A stretch of 6,642 nt of DNA from an uncultured Erysipelotrichaceae bacterium (GCA_902803685.1 CADCQR010000125.1:1-6642); one strand, 5' to 3'; positions 1 through 6,400 are shown, counted from the stretch's first letter. Numbers and translations are program-made. The notes: generated by a model from the sequence alone, not told the origin.

Positions 1-630
1 AAACATTTCATTGATTGCGTATCTAGCCACAAATTCACTTGGTAATGCTTTTACTGTAAAATGACAGTTTGCGACATTATTAAAGTTAGTATCTACAGGA
101 CCCGGACATAAAACGGATATATGTACGTTCGTTTTCTTTTTCTTTTGTTCATAATATAGAGCATTAGAAAGTCTATAAACATAGGATTTTGTTGCATAAT
201 AAGTTGACATCAGTGGCCCTGCTTGGAAAGCTGCTAAAGATGCAACATTTAAGATATATCCCGAATTTTTCTTTTCCATATCGCGTAATATAAATTTGGT
301 TAATATATGCACTGCTTTTATATTTGTATCAATCATTTCTAATTCTCTATTAAGATTGGACTCTGTAAAGTCACCAAACAAACCAAATCCTGCATTATTT
401 ATAAGAATGTCTATGTTCTCTTTTTTTACTAATGCATATAATTCCTTTGTCTTTTGCTCATTAGAAAGATCAGCGATAATAACCGTAACTTTTGTTGGTA
501 ATTCTTGTTGAATTTTCTCTAGCTTCTCTTTATTTCTTGCTACTAAAATTAATTCATATTTCATTGTTGCTAAATATTTAGCCATATCTAGACCTATACC
601 TGATGATGCTCCAGTAATTAAAGCTTTCAC
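1..630 (-). CDS. SDR-family NAD(P)-dependent oxidoreductase, 3' end cut off by the window
   Basis: This encodes the first 210 residues of a classical short-chain dehydrogenase/reductase; about 40-50 C-terminal residues probably lie outside the window. A Rossmann fold is shown by the cofactor motif TGASSGIG (residues 6-13), the adenine-ring Asp54 in ADLS, and NNAG (78-81). The catalytic tetrad is complete: Asn103, Ser131, and Tyr144-x3-Lys148, with the usual 13-residue Ser-Tyr spacing, followed by the PGPVDT turn (176-181). Arg32, just after the second strand, suggests a preference for NADP(H). The start is GTG: it lies just upstream of the cofactor motif, has a strong AGAGGTGAT ribosome-binding site, and the first in-frame ATG (residue 16) would remove the motif. 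The protein resembles the broad DltE/YqjQ-like group (COG0300), whose substrates are mostly unknown, so none is assigned. It is separated from the ribosomal operon by a terminator and has its own predicted promoter, so it is probably a separate transcription unit. Confidence 0.9.
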   Translation of the reverse strand, partial: MKALITGASSGIGLDMAKYLATMKYELILVARNKEKLEKIQQELPTKVTVIIADLSNEQKTKELYALVKKENIDILINNAGFGLFGDFTESNLNRELEMIDTNIKAVHILTKFILRDMEKKNSGYILNVASLAAFQAGPLMSTYYATKSYVYRLSNALYYEQKKKKTNVHISVLCPGPVDTNFNNVANCHFTVKALPSEFVARYAINEMF

Positions 631-633
631 AAG

Positions 634-642
634 ATCACCTCT
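634..642 (-). promoter_or_regulatory. Ribosome-binding site fixing the GTG start of the SDR gene
   Basis: On the minus strand this reads AGAGGTGAT, a long match to the anti-Shine-Dalgarno end of 16S rRNA, three bases before the GTG at 630-628. It supports GTG as the start codon. The secY gene uses nearly the same site (GAGGTGATC). Confidence 0.8.
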
Positions 643-650
643 TGTCTTTA

Positions 651-680
651 ATTATATCAAAGTGCTGTATTTTTTGCCAT
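651..680 (-). promoter_or_regulatory. Predicted sigma-A promoter of the SDR gene
   Basis: The minus strand has a perfect extended -10 element, TGATATAAT (plus positions 651-659). An ATGGCA hexamer (675-680) lies 18 bases upstream and matches the TTGACA -35 consensus at 4 of 6 positions. Transcription would begin near 644, leaving a leader of only about 14 bases before the GTG. The -35 hexamer directly touches the T-run of the upstream operon terminator, so the two transcription units are packed back to back. This is inferred from consensus only. Confidence 0.6.
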
Positions 681-705
681 AAAAAAAGTAGCATATAACT
701 ACTTT
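681..705 (-). terminator. Rho-independent terminator of the ribosomal-protein operon
   Basis: On the minus strand AAAGTAG (699-705) pairs with CTACTTT (685-691) around a 7-base loop, and the second arm runs into a tract of seven T (complement of 681-687). It begins six bases after the rplQ stop codon, where the alpha operon normally ends. The stem is AT-rich, but the T-run is good. Confidence 0.85.
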
Positions 706-710
706 AATTA

Positions 711-1079
711 CTATTTATTTTCCTCAGTTGTTCCATTATCAACTAACTTTAAAATAACCATCAAGGCATCGTCTCCACGTCTTTCAGTTAACTTTAAAAT
801 TTGCGTATATCCGCCGTCTCTGTTTTCATAACGCTTCGCTAAATCATTAAAAATCTTATTAACTGTTTCAGTGTCGTTGTGTAAAAAAGCTAAAGCCTTA
901 CGACGAGAAACTAGATCACCTTTCTTACCATAGGTAATCATTTTCTCAACAAATTTACGAACTTCTTTTGCACGAGTTACTGTAGTAGTGATTTGCTCAT
1001 TATTTATAGCTTGCTTCGTTAATGTAGCAAGCATGCTTTTTCTATGTTTGTTATCTCTTCCTAATTTTCTGTATGCCAT
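711..1079 (-). CDS. rplQ: 50S ribosomal protein L17
   Basis: L17 is a structural protein of the large ribosomal subunit that binds 23S rRNA near the end of the exit tunnel. The 122-residue product has the family's characteristic start, [17 protein letters not shown], followed by a section with [25 protein letters not shown] and the C-terminal [14 protein letters not shown] segment, over a normal bacterial length (about 116-130). A ribosome-binding site AGGAG lies just upstream of the ATG, and the gene starts 17 bases after rpoA ends. It is the last gene of the operon, its usual place in Firmicutes, and is followed at once by a terminator. The short acidic tail after the last strand (NGTTEENK) is poorly conserved in the family. 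Identification rests on clear sequence match and position. Confidence 0.98.
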   Translation of the reverse strand: MAYRKLGRDNKHRKSMLATLTKQAINNEQITTTVTRAKEVRKFVEKMITYGKKGDLVSRRKALAFLHNDTETVNKIFNDLAKRYENRDGGYTQILKLTERRGDDALMVILKLVDNGTTEENK

Positions 1080-1096
1080 TATTTTTTACTCCTTTC

Positions 1097-2047
1097 TTAG
1101 TCTTCGTCACGTAATACTAGGCCCATATCTCTGATTTTATCTAAAACTTCTTTTAGAGATTTTTTACCTAAATTTCTTATTTTCATCATATCTGATTCAC
1201 TGTTGTTAACAAGATCCTGTAGGGTATGAATTCCTGCTCTTTTTAAACAATTATAAGCTCTGACGGAGAAATCCAAATCCTCTATTGAAGTTTCTAGTGC
1301 TTTAACTTTTGGATCTTCCTTCTTCTCCATCATCATTCCACTTATATTAGCAATTGTAGATAAATCTGTTAATATATTAAAGTGCTCAATTAAAATTCTT
1401 GATGCCAATGCAATTGCCTCTTCTGGTTTTATTGAACCGTTTGTCCATACATCTAAAATTAATTTATCATAACTTTCATCTTGACCAACACGTGCATTAC
1501 CAACTTCATAAGAAACTCTTTCGATTGGAGAATATAATGAATCAACTGCTATAACACCTTTTTTGTTAATGTCATAAATCTTCTTGTTTTCTTCACTTCT
1601 TACATATCCTCTTCCATTAGTTATTGTCATTTCCATATTTAAAGAAGCACCTTTTGACAAAGTACAAATAACTTTATCTTTGTTAATTACTTCAATATCT
1701 GGATCACATTCAATATCACCTGCAGTTACTTCTCCTTCTTTTGTTGTATTAATACGAACAGTCTTTGTCTCGTTAGAATGGTTTTTGAATACTATACCCT
1801 TTAGATTTAATATAATTGTGGTTACGTCCTCATAAATACCGTCAATGGTTTGAAATTCATGTAAAACGCCTTCTATTTTAATGCTACTTATTGCGCTTCC
1901 TGGCAAAGATGACAACATTACTCTTCTTAGTGCATTACCTATAGTAGTACCAAAACCTCGCTCTAATGGTTCTAATTCGAATCTTCCATAGAAATTACTT
2001 TCTATGGAATCAGTTATTTTATAAATTGGTTTCTCAAATTGTAACAT
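1097..2047 (-). CDS. rpoA: DNA-directed RNA polymerase subunit alpha
   Basis: The alpha subunit dimerises to start assembly of RNA polymerase and contacts upstream promoter DNA and regulators through its C-terminal domain. The 316-residue product is full length. The N-terminal assembly domain (about 1-230) shows GFGTTIGNALRRVMLSSLPG (31-50), the core dimerisation segment, and VGQDESYDKLILDVWTNGS (187-205). A charged linker (about 238-252) joins the helical C-terminal domain, which keeps the DNA-contact residues Arg263, Asn266, Gly294, Lys296 and Ser297, equivalent to E. coli R265, N268, G296, K298 and S299. UP-element recognition should therefore be preserved. The ATG follows a GGGAGGT site. 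The 53-base gap from rpsK is A-rich and shows no convincing promoter, so expression probably comes from read-through of the ribosomal operon. Confidence 0.99.
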   Translation of the reverse strand: MLQFEKPIYKITDSIESNFYGRFELEPLERGFGTTIGNALRRVMLSSLPGSAISSIKIEGVLHEFQTIDGIYEDVTTIILNLKGIVFKNHSNETKTVRINTTKEGEVTAGDIECDPDIEVINKDKVICTLSKGASLNMEMTITNGRGYVRSEENKKIYDINKKGVIAVDSLYSPIERVSYEVGNARVGQDESYDKLILDVWTNGSIKPEEAIALASRILIEHFNILTDLSTIANISGMMMEKKEDPKVKALETSIEDLDFSVRAYNCLKRAGIHTLQDLVNNSESDMMKIRNLGKKSLKEVLDKIRDMGLVLRDED

Positions 2048-2100
2048 GGAACTAACCTCCCTTTAATTTTTTCCACTTTTTTTATATTTTAAGCCATTAA

Positions 2101-2484
2101 CTAGCCACGTGGACGCTTAGGTGGACGACATCCATTATGTGGAATTGGTGTAACATCAGAAATTGTAGTAACTTCTAGGCCTGCAGTTTGTAATGAACGG
2201 ATTGCAGTTTCACGTCCTGGTCCTAATCCCTTTACGCGAACTTCCACTTTTCTCATACCTATATCATATGCTGCCTTACCTGCTGCTTCAGCTGCCATTC
2301 CTGCAGCAAATGGAGTTGATTTTTTGCTTCCTTTAAATCCTATTGCTCCTGATGATGCCCAGCTTATTACATTTCCCTCGTTATCAGTAATTGTGGTAAT
2401 TGTATTATTAAATGTTGAATGAATATGTGCTATACCTTCAGGTACATTTTTCTTAACCTTTTTCTTTCTAGTCTTATATGCCAT
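2101..2484 (-). CDS. rpsK: 30S ribosomal protein S11
   Basis: S11 sits on the platform of the small subunit and helps shape the mRNA exit and E-site region. The 127-residue product has the expected basic N terminus ([17 protein letters not shown]), then [16 protein letters not shown], the [21 protein letters not shown] segment, and the near-universal end [15 protein letters not shown] ... [11 protein letters not shown]. The length is normal for the family. A strong AAGGAGGT site precedes the ATG. It follows rpsM by 31 bases and precedes rpoA, the standard alpha-operon order. No S4 gene (rpsD) follows S11, which fits the Bacilli-type arrangement in which rpsD is located elsewhere. Confidence 0.99.
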   Translation of the reverse strand: MAYKTRKKKVKKNVPEGIAHIHSTFNNTITTITDNEGNVISWASSGAIGFKGSKKSTPFAAGMAAEAAGKAAYDIGMRKVEVRVKGLGPGRETAIRSLQTAGLEVTTISDVTPIPHNGCRPPKRPRG

Positions 2485-2515
2485 AAGTCTTACCTCCTTC
2501 TAAACTAAATATTAA

Positions 2516-2884
2516 CTACACTTTCTTCTTATTTGCTACTGTTTTTCCTCTACCCTTACGAGTACGAGCGTTTCGATTAGTCCTTTGACCTCTTACTGGT
2601 AATCCTTTTTTATGACGACTTCCTTGATAAGAATTAATTTCCATCTTAGTTTTTATATTCATACTTACTTCACGGCGTAAATCACCTTCAGTTAAATGTT
2701 TATTAATTTCATCACGGATCTTTACTAAATCATCTTGTGATAAATCTTTTGTCTTTGTTGCTGGATCAATGTTTACCTCTTTAAGAATTTGTTTTGCTAG
2801 ATTTCTTCCAATTCCATATATATATGTAAGAGAAATACAAATATGCTTGTCATTTGGAATATCTACACCTTTAATACGTGCCAT
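2516..2884 (-). CDS. rpsM: 30S ribosomal protein S13
   Basis: S13 lies in the head of the small subunit, forms bridges to the 50S subunit, and its C-terminal tail reaches the P-site tRNA. The 122-residue product shows [20 protein letters not shown], the helix-two-turn-helix motif with [15 protein letters not shown], and the conserved end [27 protein letters not shown], written here as positions 84-110, followed by a lysine-rich tail (KTVANKKKV). Length is typical. An AGGAGGT site is placed seven bases before the ATG, and the gene follows rpmJ by 21 bases, as expected in this operon. Confidence 0.99.
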   Translation of the reverse strand: MARIKGVDIPNDKHICISLTYIYGIGRNLAKQILKEVNIDPATKTKDLSQDDLVKIRDEINKHLTEGDLRREVSMNIKTKMEINSYQGSRHKKGLPVRGQRTNRNARTRKGRGKTVANKKKV

Positions 2885-2905
2885 TTTAAATACCTCCTAT
2901 CGTTA

Positions 2906-3019
2906 CTAACCTTGTACTTGCTTGTGTTTTGGATTTTCACAAACAATTCTTACTTTTCCTTTACGTTTAACCACTTTGCATTTTTCGCAAATTGGTTTAA
3001 CAGATGCTCTAACTTTCAT
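2906..3019 (-). CDS. rpmJ: 50S ribosomal protein L36, zinc-binding form
   Basis: L36 is the smallest large-subunit protein and stabilises a 23S rRNA junction near the peptidyl-transferase region. This 37-residue gene was found by translating the space between infA and rpsM: it begins [17 protein letters not shown] and ends in [10 protein letters not shown], the usual family length. The zinc ligands Cys11, Cys14, Cys27 and His32 are all present, so this is the C+ (zinc-containing) version rather than the cysteine-free paralogue that some bacteria make under zinc shortage. A very strong AGGAGGT site precedes the ATG. Its place between infA and rpsM is the normal one. Confidence 0.98.
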   Translation of the reverse strand: MKVRASVKPICEKCKVVKRKGKVRIVCENPKHKQVQG

Positions 3020-3088
3020 TTTTTACCTCCTATTATTTACTATAGGTTATATGTATAACATATAAATATATTATAAATTTATATCATA
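3020..3088 (-). other. AT-rich infA-rpmJ spacer with a small inverted repeat
   Basis: This 69-base spacer is almost wholly A and T apart from the rpmJ ribosome-binding site. It contains a perfect 7-base inverted repeat, TTATATG (3047-3053) and CATATAA (3059-3065), around a 5-base loop. With a single G-C pair per stem the hairpin would be weak and has no T-run beside it, so it is not called as a terminator. It could be a processing site or simple AT-rich coincidence. Confidence 0.35.
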
Positions 3089-3304
3089 TTACTTACGATA
3101 TATTATACGCCCACGTGTTAAGTCATACGGTGAAAGTTCTATCATTACGGTATCTCCTGCTAAGATACGAATATAATTCATTCGTATTTTACCAGAAACG
3201 TGAGCTTCCACAATGTGTCCATTTTCTAATTGAACCTTAAACTTTCCACCCGGAATAATTTCAAGAACTTTTCCTTCTATTTCTATTGTATCCTCTTTGG
3301 CCAT
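3089..3304 (-). CDS. infA: Translation initiation factor IF-1
   Basis: IF-1 binds the A site of the 30S subunit during initiation, blocks early tRNA entry and helps IF-2 and IF-3. The 71-residue product is a single S1-like OB-fold domain of normal length (72 in Bacillus subtilis). Family motifs are visible: [18 protein letters not shown] near the start, [20 protein letters not shown] in the middle, the [20 protein letters not shown] core, and the ending [21 protein letters not shown] site lies six bases before the ATG. Unlike other gene junctions here, a 207-base non-coding region separates it from adk; that region carries inverted repeats and -10-like elements, so infA and later genes could have an extra promoter or RNA-level control. 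This is not proven. Confidence 0.99.
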   Translation of the reverse strand: MAKEDTIEIEGKVLEIIPGGKFKVQLENGHIVEAHVSGKIRMNYIRILAGDTVMIELSPYDLTRGRIIYRK

Positions 3305-3361
3305 TTAATTATCTCCTATTTATATAAATTAATATTTTCAGTGCAAAATTATAATCAATAT

Positions 3362-3464
3362 TACCTACAGTGATCTCTCATCACTGAATTACAGAGCTGT
3401 AGGGAAACATTTGTATCCCCTAAAAGAAGGACTCTATCTGATTCTTTGTTGACCTTCTTTTTTT
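3362..3464 (+). ncRNA. Candidate small RNA antisense to the adk-infA junction
   Basis: Three features line up on the plus strand: a TATAAT hexamer (3350-3355), a block of hairpins starting at the distance expected for a transcription start (about 3362), and a hairpin ending in seven T (3458-3464). This would give an RNA of about 100 bases, antisense to the operon transcript between adk and infA and overlapping neither coding region. Against this, the best -35 (TTAATA, 3329-3334) has a short 15-base spacer, and the second hairpin pairs better on the minus strand, where an A-C mismatch becomes a G-U pair. The structures may instead belong to the operon mRNA. The boundaries are inferred. Confidence 0.3.
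3422..3464 (+). terminator. Terminator-like hairpin with T7 tail, plus strand
   Basis: AAAAGAAGG (3422-3430) pairs perfectly with CCTTCTTTT (3453-3461), giving 9 bp around an apparently unstructured 22-base loop, and the T-run continues to 3464 (seven T). Read on the minus strand, the same hairpin is followed by only four T and then AGGGG, so termination is more plausible on the plus strand. The large loop and AT-rich stem make it weaker than the operon terminator at 681-705. It could stop transcription running antisense into adk. Confidence 0.45.
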
Positions 3465-3511
3465 ATGGTTCAAGATACTATATATAGTTAGAATGGATAA
3501 AGGATAATTAA

Positions 3512-4165
3512 CTATTTGTTAATTATCTCTTCTATCTTTCTAAACACATTTTCAACAGAATCATTTCCGTCTATTTCTTCTAATGCATTTTTACTTTTGT
3601 AATATTCAATAATGGGCTCCGTTTTTTCTCTATACATTTGATACCTAGTCTTAAAAGATTCTAAGTTATCATCGCTACGTTGGTATAACTTTCCTCCACA
3701 ATTATCACATATAGACTCAACTTTTGGAGCACTTTTTTCATCATTTATATTAAATATGGACTTACAATTTTCGCAAACTCTTCTACCAGTTATCCTTTTT
3801 TCAAGAATTTTTTCATCTATGTTAATTAAAATAACATGTCCAATATCATAGTTCAATTCTCGTAAAATGCGATCATATTCAATTGCTTGCTCTAAATTTC
3901 TTGGAAATCCATCAATAATGTAACCATTTTTACATTCATCGCGAGATAATTTGTCTTTTATTAATTGATAAGTTATCTCATCTTTTACTAATTTTCCACT
4001 TGCTAATGTCTCAAAAACATATTGACCTAACTCACTGTCTTCCTTGGATATCTCTCTTAGAATATCCCCAGTTGAAATATGTGGTATTCCGTACTTTTCA
4101 ACAATAAGTTCAGCCTGTGTTCCCTTACCTGCAGCAGGTGGTGCTATAAACATAATATTTTTCAT
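3512..4165 (-). CDS. adk: Adenylate kinase, zinc-LID type with unusual P-loop
   Basis: Adenylate kinase interconverts ATP + AMP and 2 ADP in the cytosol and keeps the adenylate pool balanced. The 217-residue product has the long-form layout: P-loop APPAAGKGT (8-16), AMP-binding segment with STGDILRE (31-38), GFPRN (86-90), the LID, and the arginines of RITGRR (124-129), QRSDD (162-166) and FKTRY (171-175). The LID carries Cys131-x2-Cys134 and Cys153-x2-Cys156, the zinc knuckle typical of Gram-positive enzymes. The P-loop is odd: two glycines of the usual GxPGAGKGT are alanine (Ala8, Ala11), while the Gly13-Lys14-Gly15-Thr16 core is intact, so activity is expected. The ATG lies three bases after secY stops, and its AGAAGG site is inside the secY end, which suggests coupled translation. 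The usual neighbour map is missing downstream. Confidence 0.98.
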   Translation of the reverse strand: MKNIMFIAPPAAGKGTQAELIVEKYGIPHISTGDILREISKEDSELGQYVFETLASGKLVKDEITYQLIKDKLSRDECKNGYIIDGFPRNLEQAIEYDRILRELNYDIGHVILINIDEKILEKRITGRRVCENCKSIFNINDEKSAPKVESICDNCGGKLYQRSDDNLESFKTRYQMYREKTEPIIEYYKSKNALEEIDGNDSVENVFRKIEEIINK

Positions 4166-4168
4166 AAA

Positions 4169-5443
4169 TTACCTTCTACTATATCCTCTTTTATAACTTC
4201 TAGTCAAAATACTGCCTTCAAGTTGCTTATAAGTCTCCAATGCAACTCCTACAGCAATTAGTATACCAGTTCCACCGATAGAAACTGATGTTGGCAAACT
4301 AGTTAATTGTGAAAATAGGATTGGTAAACCAGCTATTAGTACTAAGAATAAAGCCCCTAATACAGTTAATCTAGCTAATATTTTTGATACATATTTTGTT
4401 GTATCTTCTCCAGGTCTTATTCCTGGTATATACCCACCGTTGTCCTGTAAATTCTTTGAGAATTCATCTGGTTTCACTTGTATGAATGTATAAAAATAAG
4501 CAAATACAAAGATGAAAAAGACATATAAGATAAAACCAACTGGTGTTGTATAAGACAAATACTTTTGTACAATTAATGTATAGGTCTCATTTTTTACAAA
4601 TTGTGCTATTATTCCAGGAATTGATATCAAGCTAGACGCAAATATTACTGGAACAACGCCAGCTGTATTTAATTTAATTGGCATAAAACTTTGTGCTGCA
4701 CTACCATATGCGCTTGATGACTTATTAGCATACTGAATTGGTATTCTACGTTCACTTTCCTGCACAAATATCATACCTATTACTATTGCAAAATAAATAA
4801 TAATAAATAATATAAATTTAACAATGCCTAATGTGATTACTTGCGTTGTACCTTCAAATGTTACCAGTCCATTAAAAGCATCAATAAACATTTGCGGTAA
4901 AGTTGCAACTATACCTGCCATTATAATTAAACTTGTACCGTTTCCTAGCCCTTTTTGAGTAATTTGATCTCCTAGCCATAGTAGAAAAGATGTACCTGCC
5001 GTTAAAACGGTTGCAATATATAAATATTTAAGTGGATTTGCTGAAGTTCCTAAAAACGAAAATGCGAATGCATATCCTTCAATGAAGGCAAATGCAATAC
5101 CCATGTATCTAGTATATTGATTTATCTTTTGCCTTCCTGTTGCTCCTTGTTTATTTAATTCAGAAAAATACGGAATAATATCCATCTGTAACAATTGCAT
5201 AATAATTGAAGCTGTAATATACGGCATTATACCTAAAGCAAAAATTGAAAATTTCTTCAATGCTCCTCCACCCATAATATTAAGTAAATCAAGAAACCCT
5301 AAACTACTTGTTACATTTTCTGTTCCTGGAACTCTAATTGATATACCTAATATGAAGATCATTAATGCCCCAAGAGTAAAGTATATACGATGACGTAAAT
5401 CTTTATTATTTGAAGTAAATAATTCCTTCATAATATTAAACAT
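4169..5443 (-). CDS. secY: Protein translocase subunit SecY
   Basis: SecY is the channel of the SecYEG translocon in the cytoplasmic membrane, exporting unfolded proteins and inserting membrane proteins. The 424-residue product has ten predicted membrane segments, roughly at 17-37, 66-86, 112-132, 141-160, 171-190, 204-226, 262-283, 301-322, 358-378 and 386-405, in line with the family's two five-helix halves. Recognisable motifs are LGDQITQKGLGNGTSLII (157-174), the cytosolic loop ERRIPIQYA (231-239) and the long loop with KNLQDNGGYIPGIRPG (330-345), both used for SecA and ribosome contact, and GTGILIAVGVALE (391-403). The basic tail RSYKRGYSRR is cytosolic. The ATG is one base after the rplO stop and its GAGGTGATC site lies inside rplO, so translation is probably coupled. 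Confidence 0.99.
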   Translation of the reverse strand: MFNIMKELFTSNNKDLRHRIYFTLGALMIFILGISIRVPGTENVTSSLGFLDLLNIMGGGALKKFSIFALGIMPYITASIIMQLLQMDIIPYFSELNKQGATGRQKINQYTRYMGIAFAFIEGYAFAFSFLGTSANPLKYLYIATVLTAGTSFLLWLGDQITQKGLGNGTSLIIMAGIVATLPQMFIDAFNGLVTFEGTTQVITLGIVKFILFIIIYFAIVIGMIFVQESERRIPIQYANKSSSAYGSAAQSFMPIKLNTAGVVPVIFASSLISIPGIIAQFVKNETYTLIVQKYLSYTTPVGFILYVFFIFVFAYFYTFIQVKPDEFSKNLQDNGGYIPGIRPGEDTTKYVSKILARLTVLGALFLVLIAGLPILFSQLTSLPTSVSIGGTGILIAVGVALETYKQLEGSILTRSYKRGYSRR

Positions 5444-5444
5444 A

Positions 5445-5888
5445 CTAGATCACCTCAGCTTTACTTCCAGCCTCTTTAATCTTGTTTATTGCACTCTTAG
5501 AAAATTGATTTGCTTGAATAGTTAACTTCTTCTCAAGTTTACCATTTCCTAAAACTTTTATTCCATCTAATTGATTTTTTATAATTCCAGCATCTTTTAA
5601 TAATGCAGGACTAACTACAGTATTGTCTTCGAATGCATTTAATGCATCTAAATTAATAACTGCATATCTCGTTTTAAACCTATGATTTGAGAATCCTCTT
5701 TTTGGGATTCTTCTGTATAAAGGTAACTGACCACCTTCAAATACTGGATTAATGCTACCGCCGCTTCGTGCTTTTTGTCCTTTTTGTCCACGACCGCTTG
5801 TTTTACCACTACCACTACCAGGTCCATTTCCTACACGTTTTTTTGCATGAGTAGCACCGATATTTCTTTGTAATTCATGTAATTTCAT
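5445..5888 (-). CDS. rplO: 50S ribosomal protein L15
   Basis: L15 is a late-assembling large-subunit protein that binds 23S rRNA with an extended basic N-terminal arm. The 147-residue product shows the arm with [20 protein letters not shown] (18-37), rich in Gly and basic residues, then [17 protein letters not shown] (50-66), and the globular C-terminal end [20 protein letters not shown] (122-141) closing with KAEVI. The length is normal. The start codon overlaps the rpsE stop by one base (TAATG), and its AGGAGAT site lies inside rpsE. That overlap leaves no room for rpmD (L30), which lies between these two genes in many bacteria. Confidence 0.99.
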   Translation of the reverse strand: MKLHELQRNIGATHAKKRVGNGPGSGSGKTSGRGQKGQKARSGGSINPVFEGGQLPLYRRIPKRGFSNHRFKTRYAVINLDALNAFEDNTVVSPALLKDAGIIKNQLDGIKVLGNGKLEKKLTIQANQFSKSAINKIKEAGSKAEVI

Positions 5889-6400
5889 TATCCTAATATC
5901 TCCTCTACTGTTTTACCACGTAATGCTGCAACCTGTTCTACTGTTTTCATTGAACTCAATGCATTAATTGCAGCTGTAGCCATATTTAATTTTGTTCTTG
6001 CTCCCAATGATTTTGAAACAACATCACGAACACCAGCTAATTCTAATACTGCACGAACTGATCCTCCAGCAATAACTCCAGTACCTGCTGCAGCTGGCTT
6101 GATAATAACTCTTGCAGCTCCAGCATAACCGATTGCCTCATGTGCAACTGTTCTTCCATCGATTAGAGGTATAGTGATAATATTTTTGTTAGCATCTTGA
6201 ATCGCCTTTTTTATTGCATCAGGTACTTCGTTAGCTTTTCCGATACCTAATCCAACTTTACCTTTACGATCACCAACGACAACTATAGCAGAATATCTTC
6301 TTTGACGTCCACCTTTGTTTACTTTAACAACGCTTTTAACATCAATTACTAATTCTTCTAATAGTTTCTCATTGTTCTCTTTAATTCTCTTTTCTGCCAT
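5888..6400 (-). CDS. rpsE: 30S ribosomal protein S5
   Basis: S5 sits on the solvent side of the small subunit near the mRNA entry and helps decoding accuracy and mRNA unwinding. The 170-residue product has the N-terminal double-stranded-RNA-binding-like domain (about 14-80), with the loop [13 protein letters not shown] (26-38), [20 protein letters not shown] (40-59) and PDAIKKA. The C-terminal domain (about 88-165) has [25 protein letters not shown] (101-120), [13 protein letters not shown] and the final [10 protein letters not shown]. Length is typical. Asn28 replaces the Val usually found just before KGGR, in the loop known for spectinomycin-resistance mutations. An AGGAGGG site lies in the 12-base gap after rplR. 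Confidence 0.99.
   Translation of the reverse strand: MAEKRIKENNEKLLEELVIDVKSVVKVNKGGRQRRYSAIVVVGDRKGKVGLGIGKANEVPDAIKKAIQDANKNIITIPLIDGRTVAHEAIGYAGAARVIIKPAAAGTGVIAGGSVRAVLELAGVRDVVSKSLGARTKLNMATAAINALSSMKTVEQVAALRGKTVEEILG

Larger units (their letters stand above)
3305..3511. other. Structured non-coding gap between adk and infA
   Basis: This is the longest gene-free stretch in the window (207 bases), located where map often lies in Firmicutes. I find no coding sequence or remnant in it. It contains, by plus coordinates, a palindromic ATTATAAT (3348-3355), a perfect 7-bp hairpin (3368-3386), a second hairpin (3400-3422), a third with a T-run (3422-3464), and AT-rich sequence next to adk. 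CCTACAG (3364-3370) can also pair with CTGTAGG (3397-3403), which would compete with the first two hairpins. It does not resemble the riboswitch or ribosomal-protein leader motifs that I can recall. Confidence 0.75.

Noticed and set aside
296..511. 71-residue plus-strand reading frame
   Set aside because: It lies wholly antisense within the SDR gene, has no convincing ribosome-binding site, and its product is low in complexity and unlike a known family.
1584..1835. 83-residue plus-strand reading frame
   Set aside because: It is antisense within rpoA, whose protein is fully conserved; the hydrophobic product is the usual result of reading an AT-rich gene backwards.
2048..2100. Possible promoter in the A-rich rpsK-rpoA spacer
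   Set aside because: It contains A-runs and a TATAAA-like string but no matching -35 at a sensible distance; read-through is the simpler explanation.
2843..3058. 71-residue plus-strand reading frame across the rpsM-rpmJ junction
   Set aside because: It is antisense to the start of rpsM and all of rpmJ; its Phe-rich product reflects the complement of lysine and glutamate codons.
3479..3507. Possible minus-strand promoter TTATCC-17-TATATA just after adk
   Set aside because: It matches the consensus at only 3 of 6 (-35) and 4 of 6 (-10) positions in AT-rich DNA where such matches are common; not listed as a feature.
4079..4261. 60-residue plus-strand reading frame over the adk-secY junction
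   Set aside because: It is antisense to two clearly conserved genes and shows no start signal.
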